A stretch of DNA of 64,000 bases from Streptomyces sp. NBC_01428 (GTDB lineage: Bacteria; Actinomycetota; Actinomycetes; Streptomycetales; Streptomycetaceae): NCBI RefSeq assembly GCF_036231965.1, contig NZ_CP109499.1:6138001-6202000 (forward strand), read 5' to 3'. The translations under genes and the position numbers were made by a program. The notes below the pieces were generated by a model that ran no database searches, was not told where the DNA came from, and worked only from the letters and a program-made list of their open reading frames with translations. The number at the start of each line of letters is the position of its first letter. Within the stretch, counting starts at the first letter, position 1. Positions 52,253 to 59,819 of the stretch are shown here, in pieces.

Positions 52253-53305
52253 TCAACGGCCCTGCAACGCCTTCACGTTGTCGCCGAACGTCCAGTTCTT
52301 CGAACCATCCCAGTTCACCGACCAGGTCATCAGACCCTTCAGACCTGTCCCGTAGTGCTTCCACGCCTGCGACACCAGACTCGGCGCCATGTAACCGCCC
52401 CCCGCACCCGACTGCGCGGGCAACCCCGGCACCTGCTTGTCGTACGGCACCTTGACCGTCGTCCCCTGTACCACGAGACCCTTGTTCAGGCAGTCCGTCT
52501 GCGCCGTGAACCCCTGCACCGTGCCCGCCGAGTACGAGTCACCGGCACACCCGTACATGCTCCCGTTGTAGTACTGCATGTTCAGCCACCACAGCCGGCC
52601 GTTGTCCGCGTACTTCTTCACGATCGGCAGATACGCGCCCCAGATCGACCCGTACGTGATGCTGCCACCCGTCACATACGCCGTCTCCGGCGCCATCGTC
52701 AGCCCGAAGTTCGACGGCATCTTCGCCAGCACCCCGTCGATGATCCGGATCAGGTTCGCCTGCGACGCCGACAACTGACCGATGTTCCCGCTGCCCGTCA
52801 GCCCCGTCTCGATGTCGATGTCGATCCCGTCGAAGTTGTACTTCTTCAGAATCGGCACGATCGTCGCCACGAAACGGTCCGCGACCGCCGAGGAACTCAG
52901 ATCGATCCCCGCGGCCGCGCCACCGATCGACATCAGGATCGTCTGCCCCGACGCCTTGGCCGCGCACATCTCGGCGGGCGTCGCGACCTTCACCCCCGCG
53001 TCCATCCCGTCCTCCCACAACGCCGTCCCGTCCGAACGGATCACGGGAAACGCCGCGTTGAGCACGTTGTAACCGTGCTGGGCGATCCGCGCGTCGGTGA
53101 TCGGCGTCCAGCCGAACGGCGGATGCACCCCGTTGGACGAGCCGTCCCAGTTCTCCCAGTAGCCCTGGAGAACCTTGCCGGCCGGACGCGACTTCACGGC
53201 ACAGGTGTCGGCCGCGGCGGCACTGGGCGCACCGGCCACCGACAACGGGGTCAGGACCGCCGCTGCCAGGGCGACGGCGAGCAGGCGGAGCTTGCGACGA
53301 ATCAT
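52253..53305 (-). CDS. Secreted GH18 chitinase
   Basis: 350-residue family 18 chitinase with a Sec signal peptide (MIRRKLRLLAVALAAAVL to about residue 33, cleavage near SAAAAD). The catalytic motif is FDGIDIDIE (about residues 165-173), the SIGG block comes before it and MTWSVNWD near the C-terminus closes the substrate cleft. There is no separate chitin-binding domain. Two DasR-like repeats lie upstream, as in other Streptomyces chitinase promoters, so N-acetylglucosamine-controlled expression is expected. Confidence 0.94.
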   Translation of the reverse strand: MIRRKLRLLAVALAAAVLTPLSVAGAPSAAAADTCAVKSRPAGKVLQGYWENWDGSSNGVHPPFGWTPITDARIAQHGYNVLNAAFPVIRSDGTALWEDGMDAGVKVATPAEMCAAKASGQTILMSIGGAAAGIDLSSSAVADRFVATIVPILKKYNFDGIDIDIETGLTGSGNIGQLSASQANLIRIIDGVLAKMPSNFGLTMAPETAYVTGGSITYGSIWGAYLPIVKKYADNGRLWWLNMQYYNGSMYGCAGDSYSAGTVQGFTAQTDCLNKGLVVQGTTVKVPYDKQVPGLPAQSGAGGGYMAPSLVSQAWKHYGTGLKGLMTWSVNWDGSKNWTFGDNVKALQGR

Positions 53306-53367
53306 GCGAGGCCTCCCGGTGGGGGGTGCGGTGAGGTGTCGAGCTGTCGTAGGCATGACATTCGCGC

Positions 53368-53399
53368 GGTCCAGACCATTCGTCAATAGGTCTGGACCA
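53368..53399 (-). promoter_or_regulatory. Two DasR-like sites in the chitinase promoter
   Basis: On the minus strand TGGTCCAGACC (53389-53399) and TGGTCTGGACC (53368-53378) repeat directly with TATTGACGAA between them. Both fit the dre core (TGGTCTAGACCA-like) bound by DasR and match the 12-base repeat known in Streptomyces chitinase promoters. TTGACG in the spacer is a likely -35 box. Confidence 0.8.
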
Positions 53400-53441
53400 G
53401 GGTTTCGGCCGCGCGAGGAGGTGTGGGCTGACAACTAACAG

Positions 53442-53479
53442 ATGACAGCTGACAGATATTGAAATCTGTCAGCTGTCAT
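53442..53479. promoter_or_regulatory. 16-bp perfect inverted repeat before the aldo/keto reductase
   Basis: ATGACAGCTGACAGAT (53442-53457) and its exact complement (53464-53479) flank ATTGAA. Each arm contains two TGACAG half-sites, giving four in all. It lies about 49 bases before the reductase start and is a natural operator for the downstream TetR regulator. Confidence 0.85.
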
Positions 53480-53527
53480 GCCAAGGTGAAGGAGTACCGC
53501 CCCTCCAAGGACCACCAAGGAGCTCTC

Positions 53528-54532
53528 ATGCAAACCCGCCCCCTCGGAACCACCGGCCCCCAGGTCTCCGCCCTCGGCCTCGGCTGCATGGGCATGTCCG
53601 CGCTCTATGGGGACGCGGACCGGGCCGAGTCCGTCGCGACGATCCATGCCGCGCTCGAAGCGGGCGTGACCCTGCTCGACACGGGCGATTTCTACGCGAT
53701 GGGTCACAACGAGATGCTGATCGGGGAGGCGCTGCGTTCGGCGTCGGCGGCGTCGCGTGAGCGGGCGTTGACGAGTGTGAAGTTCGGGGCGTTGCGGGAT
53801 CCGGACGGGGGCTGGTCGGGGTATGACGGGCGTCCTGCGGCGGTGAAGAATTTCGCCGCCTATTCCTTGCAGCGCCTCGGTGTCGATCATATCGATGTGT
53901 ACCGGATCGCCCGGGTCGATCCCGGAATTCCCATCGAGGAGACCGTGGGTGCGATCGCGGAGCTGGTGGAGGCCGGGCATGTGCGGCACATCGGGTTGAG
54001 CGAGGCCGGCGCGGACTCGATCCGGCGTGCGGCGGCGACGGCGCCGATCTCGGATCTGCAGATCGAGTATTCGCTGATCTCGCGGGGCATCGAGGGGGAG
54101 ATCCTCGCGGCGACGCGTGAGCTGGGGATCGGGATCACGGCGTACGGGGTGTTGTCGCGCGGGCTGATCTCGGGGCATTTCACGGCGGACCGGCAGTTGG
54201 GGGCGAACGACTTCCGGGCGATGAGTCCCCGTTTCCAGGGCGACAATCTGCGGCACAACCTCTCGCTGGTGGACGCGTTGCGGAAGATCGCCGAGCAGAA
54301 GGGTGTCAGCGTCGCGCAGATCGCGATCGCGTGGGTGCTGTCGCGGGGCGAGGACATCGTGCCGTTGGTGGGTGCGCGGACCCGGGAGCGGCTCGCGGAG
54401 GCGCTGGGCGCTCTGGACGTGACGCTGGACGAGGCGGACCTGGCGGCGATCGAGCGGGCGGTGCCGGTGGACGCGGCCGCCGGTGACCGTTACCCGGCGG
54501 CGCAGATGGCACATCTCGACAGCGAGCGCTGA
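53528..54532 (+). CDS. Aldo/keto reductase, His-less subfamily
   Basis: 334-residue TIM-barrel oxidoreductase starting at ATG 53528 behind AAGGAG. LGLGCMGMSALYG, DTGDFYAMGHNE (Asp and Tyr of the tetrad), TSVKFG (Lys), VRHIGLSEAGAD and VPLVGARTRERLAEAL (NADPH phosphate site) are visible. Where most members have Tyr-x-His-Arg, this reads YRIARVDP, with Ala at the catalytic His position; I recall a common Streptomyces branch with the same change. It is cotranscribed with a TetR regulator 26 bases downstream. Confidence 0.88.
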   Translation: MQTRPLGTTGPQVSALGLGCMGMSALYGDADRAESVATIHAALEAGVTLLDTGDFYAMGHNEMLIGEALRSASAASRERALTSVKFGALRDPDGGWSGYDGRPAAVKNFAAYSLQRLGVDHIDVYRIARVDPGIPIEETVGAIAELVEAGHVRHIGLSEAGADSIRRAAATAPISDLQIEYSLISRGIEGEILAATRELGIGITAYGVLSRGLISGHFTADRQLGANDFRAMSPRFQGDNLRHNLSLVDALRKIAEQKGVSVAQIAIAWVLSRGEDIVPLVGARTRERLAEALGALDVTLDEADLAAIERAVPVDAAAGDRYPAAQMAHLDSER

Positions 54533-54558
54533 CAGTACCGGCAGGTACGGTCTTCGTC

Positions 54559-55164
54559 ATGGCACAGACCGGTGAAGCACTGACGGCGGAGCGCATCCTC
54601 GTGGCGACGGAGGAGGTGCTGCGCCGCCATGGCCCGGCCAAGGCGACCGTGGTGGACGTGGCGCGTGCGCTGGGTGTCAGCCACGGCAGTGTCTACCGGC
54701 ATTTCCGTACGAAGGCGGCGCTGCGGGAGGCGGTCACGAAGCGGTGGCTGGACCGGACGTCGGCGACGCTGGGGGAGATCGCGGGGTCGGCCGCGCACCC
54801 GGCTCCGGTGGCTCTGGAGCACTGGCTGGGCGCGCTGTTCACGGCGAAGCGGCACAAGGCGGGGGACGATCCGGAGCTGTTCGCGACGTACACGGTGCTG
54901 CTCGGTGAGGCGAGCGCGGTGGTGGAGGAGCACATCGCGGAGCTGGTGGAGCAGGTGACGCAGATCGTGTTCCGGGGTGTTCAGGAGGGCGATTTCTCGT
55001 CGGTGGACGGTGATTCGGCGGCGACGGCGCGTGCGGTGTTCGACGCGACGGGCCGTTTTCACGATCCGGCGTACGCGGGTGAGTGGGAGCAGCCGGGGAT
55101 CGAGGCGGAGTTCGTGGCGGTGGTCCGTCTGCTGTTGCGTGGTCTGCGTCGTCGTATCGACTGA
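54559..55164 (+). CDS. TetR-family transcriptional regulator
   Basis: 201-residue TetR protein. The N-terminal HTH (about 10-55) has KATVVDVARALGVSHGSVYRHF followed by RTKAALREAV; the C-terminal domain is helical and divergent, as usual. It lies 26 bases after the aldo/keto reductase and probably represses the pair through the 16-bp inverted repeat at 53442-53479. ATG 54559 has no strong ribosome binding site but the spacing suits coupling. Codon usage here is slightly less GC-strict than in the first half of the window. Confidence 0.9.
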   Translation: MAQTGEALTAERILVATEEVLRRHGPAKATVVDVARALGVSHGSVYRHFRTKAALREAVTKRWLDRTSATLGEIAGSAAHPAPVALEHWLGALFTAKRHKAGDDPELFATYTVLLGEASAVVEEHIAELVEQVTQIVFRGVQEGDFSSVDGDSAATARAVFDATGRFHDPAYAGEWEQPGIEAEFVAVVRLLLRGLRRRID

Positions 55165-55201
55165 GGTCGCTCGCCCGGGGTGCCCGGGACGGTGGTGGTG
55201 G

Positions 55202-55228
55202 ACCCCGGCGGGGTGGACTCGCCGGGGT
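55202..55228 (+). terminator. Terminator after the TetR gene
   Basis: ACCCCGGCG (55202-55210) pairs with CGCCGGGGT (55220-55228) followed by TT and a further TTTT nearby. Confidence 0.6.
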
Positions 55229-55229
55229 T

Positions 55230-55436
55230 TCAGTTTTCCTTGGGGTCGACGGTCGCCTGGTGGGCTTCGGCGAGGTGTTCCTCGGCTTTGAGCCAGGGGA
55301 GGAACTGGGCGTTCTTGCGCCAGCCGCAGGTGTCGCATCGGATGGTGCGTTGGACGCCGGTGCGTTGGACGCGGACGGTGTGTTCGCGGCCGTGCTGGTC
55401 CCAGCGGCTCACTTTGCTCTGGTTGATCTGCAGCAT
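55230..55436 (-). CDS. Small zinc-finger-like protein, function unknown
   Basis: 68 residues starting at ATG 55436 behind GGAGGTGTC. It contains IRCDTCGWRKNAQF followed by HLAEAH, a C2H2-like spacing (CxxC then HxxxxH) that could bind one zinc. The N-terminus is charged (NQSKVSRWDQHGREHTVRVQ). I know similar Streptomyces hypothetical proteins but no function. It starts about 100 bases beyond the M14 peptidase stop on the same strand and may be its own unit. Confidence 0.75.
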   Translation of the reverse strand: MLQINQSKVSRWDQHGREHTVRVQRTGVQRTIRCDTCGWRKNAQFLPWLKAEEHLAEAHQATVDPKEN

Positions 55437-55537
55437 GACACCTCCTGGTGGACCGTTTCGTCTGCGGTAGGAGTGTGCAGCATCGGGAAGATCAACGGGG
55501 GCTGTCGGGCGGTGAGTTCGGTGGTGGGGGTGGTCGG

Positions 55538-56812
55538 TCAGGAGGGTGCGAGGTGTCCTTCGGCGGCTTCGACGGCGGCGGTGGTGACGTTGACCTGGTG
55601 TTCTATCTGGTGGTCGACGGGGACCCAGGTGGCGGTGAAACTCGCGGAGTAGGCGGCGCACCAGCGTGTGATGAGGGCTTCCAGTTCGGTGCGTTGGGGT
55701 GCGGTGGCGGGGGTGGGGGCGTGTTCGTCGAGGAGGCGCAGGAGCATGGCGGCGGCCCGGAGCGGGGTGCGGCGGGCGAAGCCCTCGATGCTGGCGGTGC
55801 GGGCGCGGGTGAGGTCGGGCAGCGGGGTGTAGGTGGGGTGGGCGGGGTCCCAGCTGTCGGCGAGGGCGCCGCAGACGCGGAGGGTTTCGGCGATGGCGCG
55901 GCGGATGCTGAAGGCGGGGTCCGGGCCGGGTGGGGGGAGGTGGGGGCGGGCGCGTTCGTAGTGGGTGCGGGTGGTGTGGGTGTGGGCGCGCAGGCGTTCG
56001 GCCCAGTGGCGCAGGCGTTGTTCGGGGGCGGGGTCGGGGGTGAGGTCGGCGAAGCGGGGGGCGGCCCAGACGGGGACTTCGATGACGGCGGTGACGCCTC
56101 CGTAGGCGTGGGGGGCGAGCCAGGTGGAGTGGTGGGCGTTCTCGGGGAAGGCGGTGGGGCGTTCGGGGGCTCCGGGGGGTGGGAGGACGAAGACGCCGGG
56201 GGCGGTGGCGGGCCAGTGGAGGGCGTCCAGGGGGGCGTTCTCGACGGGGATGGAGAGGCGTTCGGCGGAGGTGGTGAGGGTGCGGTCGAGGCCGGGGACG
56301 TCGCGGGTGAGTTGGGCGAAGGTGCCGCCGATGTCGGTGCTGTGGAGGGTGATCTGGACGTAGGGGCGGATGCGGCGGATGACGTCGAGGAGGGCGCGGC
56401 TCTCGGGGAGGTAGCGGGGGCGGGGGAGTGCGGGTGCCCATTCGGGTTGTTCGTCGGGGGCGGGGCGGAAGAAGTGGCGGTACTGGTCGAGGAGGGTGGC
56501 GGCGTGGTGGCCGCCTTCGTTGAGGCGGGCTCCGTCGGGGTCGAGGCACAGCACGAGGTGCCATACGGTTCCGGGGTGTTCGCCGGCCAGTGCCCGGTGG
56601 GCCAGCGCGAGGAGGGTGCCGCCGCCGACGTATTCGTTGGGGTGGGCGCCCGCGACCACGAGGGCGTGCCGTGGGCCTCTTCCGACGCTGAGCATCCGTA
56701 GGGGGGTGCCGCGGCGGGAGTGGCCGATCGTGGTGAGCCGGCATCTGTCGGGGTGCCGGGTCGCGAGGGCCTTGGCGGTGCGGGTGACGTCGGCGGGTGT
56801 GGGGTAGTTCAG
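55538..56812 (-). CDS. M14-family zinc carboxypeptidase-like protein, CTG start
   Basis: M14 metallocarboxypeptidase. HPNE in VVAGAHPNEYVGGG binds zinc, TLHSTDIGG supplies the later His, and HWPAT/APGVFVLPPPG and VTAVIEVPVW fit the catalytic Glu region. The conserved N-terminal stretch (LNYPTPADVTRTAKALATRH, then RCRLTTIGHSRRGTPLRM) lies upstream of the first ATG, 56695, so the protein must start earlier. No ATG, GTG or TTG exists in frame before the next upstream stop; CTG 56812, exactly where relatives have Met, is the only good candidate and gives 424 residues. No signal peptide. Confidence 0.75.
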   Translation of the reverse strand: MNYPTPADVTRTAKALATRHPDRCRLTTIGHSRRGTPLRMLSVGRGPRHALVVAGAHPNEYVGGGTLLALAHRALAGEHPGTVWHLVLCLDPDGARLNEGGHHAATLLDQYRHFFRPAPDEQPEWAPALPRPRYLPESRALLDVIRRIRPYVQITLHSTDIGGTFAQLTRDVPGLDRTLTTSAERLSIPVENAPLDALHWPATAPGVFVLPPPGAPERPTAFPENAHHSTWLAPHAYGGVTAVIEVPVWAAPRFADLTPDPAPEQRLRHWAERLRAHTHTTRTHYERARPHLPPPGPDPAFSIRRAIAETLRVCGALADSWDPAHPTYTPLPDLTRARTASIEGFARRTPLRAAAMLLRLLDEHAPTPATAPQRTELEALITRWCAAYSASFTATWVPVDHQIEHQVNVTTAAVEAAEGHLAPS

Positions 56813-57111
56813 TGTCCGGTTCCGCCGGTGCCCGTGGTGGGCCTCTGGTCCGGTGTGCGGATCTTGGTGTGGGCCACGGGGCCTCCTCGGATCGCGGAGC
56901 GGTCGACGGGGGCGTGCGGCTGGGCGGTCGCCGGGCGCGGGTCCGTTCGACTTCAGTGCGACTCAGTACGACATGGTGTGCGGGGAGTGTCAACAGCCCC
57001 TGGGGAATGGGTAGTTGGCGGCATGACGGGTGCATGTGCCGGTGGCCGCGCGGGCGGTGGGCGAGGGGTGTGCGGGGGTGTTGCCCGGGGTGGCCGGGCG
57101 GGGGTGCGGGG
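56813..57111. other. Intergenic region, no gene seen
   Basis: About 300 bases upstream of the M14 gene and downstream of the MFS gene. It contains the only A/T-rich patch here (56950-57010, including ACTTCAGTGCGACTCAGTAC), a likely promoter for the M14 gene. No RNA, repeat or open frame is supported. Confidence 0.45.
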
Positions 57112-58542
57112 TCAGGCGATGGTGCGGGGGAGTCGCAGGCTGAGCGCGGTGGTGAGGGCGATGCCGGCGAGTTGGACGAGGAGGGTGGTGACGAGGGCGT
57201 CCCGGGTGCCGTGGGTGGGGGCGAGGGACAGGAACAGGGTGCCGAGGGTGGCGACGCCGACGGCGAGGGAGGCCTGCTGGGTGGTGGCCATCACGCCGCT
57301 GCCGACGCCGGCGCGGGTGGCGGGGATCTCGGAGAGGACGATCCGGATGAGGACGGGCAGCTGGAGTGCCTGTCCGGCTCCGGCGACGGCCGCTCCGGGG
57401 AGGAGTTGCCACACGCCGAGGTCGGGCCAGGAGCGTGAGGCGGCGAGGGCGATGAGGGCGACGCCGATGCCCTGGAGGATTCCGCCGGCGGTGACGACGC
57501 GGGTGCCGTAGCGGGCGATCAGCCGGGGGCCGCACAGGGAGGTGACGAAGAAGACGACGGCGAGTGGGGCGAGGGCGAGTCCGGCGGCGACGGGGCCGAG
57601 GCCTTCGCCCTGTTGGAGGGCGACCGCGATGACGAACATGAAGCCGCTGAAGCCGATGGAGAACGGCACGATCATGATCAGGCCGCGGCGCAGCGAGGTG
57701 ATCCGGAACAGGCTGGGCGGGACGAGCGGGGTGCGGCCGTTGCGGTCGGCGTGGCGTTCGACGAGGTAGAAGGCGGTGGCGGCGAGGGGGAACAGGGCGA
57801 GGGAGAGCCAGGTCCACAGGGGCCAGCCGGCGGCGCGGCCCTCGGTGAGGGGGGCGAGGAGGGCCAGCAGGGCGACGGCGAGGAGGACGGTGCCGGGGGC
57901 GTCGACGGGCTCGGGGCGCCGGGAGCGGGTCTCGGGGACGGCGCGGGCGGCGAGGAACAGGCCGAGGACGACGACGGGCACGTTGACGAGGAAGACGGAG
58001 CGCCAGCTGCTGCCGGCGATGTCGGCGGCGACGAGGACGCCGCCGAGGATCTGTCCGGCGATCATGGACAGGCCGGCGGTGGCGCCGTACAGGCCCATGG
58101 CCTTGGCGCGGCGGGGTCCGGCGGTGGCGGCCTGGATGGTGGCGAGGACCTGGGGCAGCATCGCGGCGGCCGCGGCGCCCTGGGCGACGCGGGCGGCGAC
58201 GAGGGTCCAGGCGGTGGGGGCGAGTCCGCAGGCGAGGGAGGTGAGGCCGAAGGCGGCCATGCCGCCGAGGAAGAACCGGCGGCGGCCGAAGAGGTCGCCG
58301 AGGCGTCCGCCGAGGACGAGGAGGACGGCGTAGGCGACTCCGTAGCCGGCGACGACGAGTTCGAGGACGGACTCGCTCGCGTGCAGGTCGTGGCCGATGG
58401 TCGGGAGGGCCACGTTGACGATGAAGAAGTCGATCAGGGGCAGGGCCGCTCCGAGCAGCACGGTGAAGAGTCCGAGGCCGCCGAGGGCGGGTGGGGCGGC
58501 GGGGGCGCGGGCGGTGGTCGTGAGGGTTCCGGTTTCGGTCAC
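57112..58542 (-). CDS. DHA2-type MFS drug exporter
   Basis: 476-residue 14-helix major facilitator starting at GTG 58542 behind TGGAGGAC. Hallmarks are DFFIVNVALPTIGHDLHASE, LGGRLGDLFGRRRFFLGGMA (loop 2-3), VAQGAAAAAMLPQVLATI and SMIAGQILGGVL. It is divergent from an XRE regulator with a palindromic site between them and is probably its target. The 101-base intergenic region carries several CTGGTA/TACCAG half-sites. Confidence 0.92.
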   Translation of the reverse strand: MTETGTLTTTARAPAAPPALGGLGLFTVLLGAALPLIDFFIVNVALPTIGHDLHASESVLELVVAGYGVAYAVLLVLGGRLGDLFGRRRFFLGGMAAFGLTSLACGLAPTAWTLVAARVAQGAAAAAMLPQVLATIQAATAGPRRAKAMGLYGATAGLSMIAGQILGGVLVAADIAGSSWRSVFLVNVPVVVLGLFLAARAVPETRSRRPEPVDAPGTVLLAVALLALLAPLTEGRAAGWPLWTWLSLALFPLAATAFYLVERHADRNGRTPLVPPSLFRITSLRRGLIMIVPFSIGFSGFMFVIAVALQQGEGLGPVAAGLALAPLAVVFFVTSLCGPRLIARYGTRVVTAGGILQGIGVALIALAASRSWPDLGVWQLLPGAAVAGAGQALQLPVLIRIVLSEIPATRAGVGSGVMATTQQASLAVGVATLGTLFLSLAPTHGTRDALVTTLLVQLAGIALTTALSLRLPRTIA

Positions 58543-58569
58543 GTCCTCCAGGGTTCTCCCGGTCTCAGG

Positions 58570-58611
58570 CTGGTACCAGAGTCTTCTTATCCTGGTAGAA
58601 GGAGTACCTGG
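58570..58611. promoter_or_regulatory. CTGGTACCAG palindrome and half-sites in the divergent promoter
   Basis: CTGGTACCAG (58570-58579) is a perfect 10-base palindrome; CTGGTA (58592-58597) and TACCTGG (58605-58611) are further half-sites. They lie between the MFS and XRE genes and are a candidate operator of the XRE regulator. Confidence 0.6.
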
Positions 58612-58643
58612 CAACAGGCTGCGGTGAGCGGCAGGCTGGAGGC

Positions 58644-59675
58644 ATGACGACGATGGCACGGGACGCGACCACGGGTTCGGCGGGGGCACGGTCCACCGGG
58701 GTGGCCCGGGTGCCGGGCGGAGTCGCCCCTGTTCCTGCGGATCCCGCCGGCAGCGTCGAGGGCGTTCCCGGGCAGGCGGTGTCGTCGGGTGCCGCGGCGG
58801 GGCGGGGCAGCGAGATCCGGCGGCACGAGCTGGCGACGTTCCTGCGCAGCCGCCGTGAGCGCATCACGCCGGAGCAGGTGGGGCTGCCCCGGGGGCGTCG
58901 GCGGCGCACTCCGGGGCTGCGCCGCGAGGAGGTCGCGCAGCTCTCGGCGGTGGGGGTCACCTGGTACACGTGGCTGGAGCAGGCGCGGGACATCCAGGTG
59001 TCCGAGCAGGTTCTCGACGCGCTGGCGCGGACGCTGCTCCTGGACGCCGGTGAACGCGCGCATCTCTTCCAGCTGGCCGGTGCCGTGGATCCGTCGCCGG
59101 CCGCGCAGTGCTCGGGGATCACGCCGGCGCTGCGTCTGATGCTGCGGCAGCTGGAGCCCGTACCGGCGTGCATCCAGAACAGCCGCTACGACATCCTGGC
59201 GTACAACCGCACGTACGCCCGGCTGATGATGCGGGACCTCGACACGGTGCCGCCCGCGGACCGCAACTGTCTGGTGCTCGCGTACACGAACGCGGAGTGG
59301 CGCGAGTCGATCGTCTTCCTGGACGAGGCGATGCGGTTGATGGCGGCGCGGCTGCGGGTGTCGATGGCCGGGCATCTGGGGGAGCCGGCCTGGAAGATGC
59401 TGGTGAAGCGGCTGCGGACGGAGTCGGCGGAGTTCCGCGAGATCTGGGAGCGGTACGAGGTGGTGAGCGCGCGCGGCAAGACGAAGCAGTTCGTCAGCCC
59501 GTACGTCGGTCTCGTCACGGTCGATCACACCGACCTGTGGCTGGCGCCCGCGCAGGGCGCCCGCATGGTGACGTATCCGCCGGCCGACGAGCAGAGCCGT
59601 CAGCGCCTGGAGCGGCTCCACGCGATCGCCCTGGAGGCGGAGGCGGGGGAGGCGGGGGAGGCCGGAGCCGCCTGA
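58644..59675 (+). CDS. XRE-family regulator with MmyB-like ligand domain
   Basis: 343 residues. A disordered Ala/Gly-rich N-terminus (about 55 residues) precedes the HTH with RRRTPGLRREEVAQLSAVGV and WYTWLEQARDIQVSEQVLDA; the C-terminal MmyB-like domain has IQNSRYDILAYNRTYARLM and VSPYVGLVTVDHTDLWLA. It is the third such regulator in the window and, like that at 21.7 kb, lies divergent from an MFS exporter. The end of the protein is a short Glu/Ala/Gly repeat (EAGEAGEAG). Confidence 0.88.
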   Translation: MTTMARDATTGSAGARSTGVARVPGGVAPVPADPAGSVEGVPGQAVSSGAAAGRGSEIRRHELATFLRSRRERITPEQVGLPRGRRRRTPGLRREEVAQLSAVGVTWYTWLEQARDIQVSEQVLDALARTLLLDAGERAHLFQLAGAVDPSPAAQCSGITPALRLMLRQLEPVPACIQNSRYDILAYNRTYARLMMRDLDTVPPADRNCLVLAYTNAEWRESIVFLDEAMRLMAARLRVSMAGHLGEPAWKMLVKRLRTESAEFREIWERYEVVSARGKTKQFVSPYVGLVTVDHTDLWLAPAQGARMVTYPPADEQSRQRLERLHAIALEAEAGEAGEAGAA

Positions 59676-59819
59676 CGGTGAGGCGCGGCCCGACCACTGC
59701 CGACCTGCGCCGCCCAGGACGGTGAACGGCCCGGGCGCCACCGGCCCGAGCCGCTCGCTGTCTGAGCCCCTTGCCGTCCGGCCCCTCGCTGTCCGGGCCT
59801 CGTGCTCTCCGGGGTGGGG

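Noticed and set aside
55230..57035. 601-codon minus-strand frame covering the M14 gene
   Set aside because: It is Pro/Arg/His-rich in a shifted frame; only its last 68 codons (55230-55436) have a ribosome binding site and a plausible domain.
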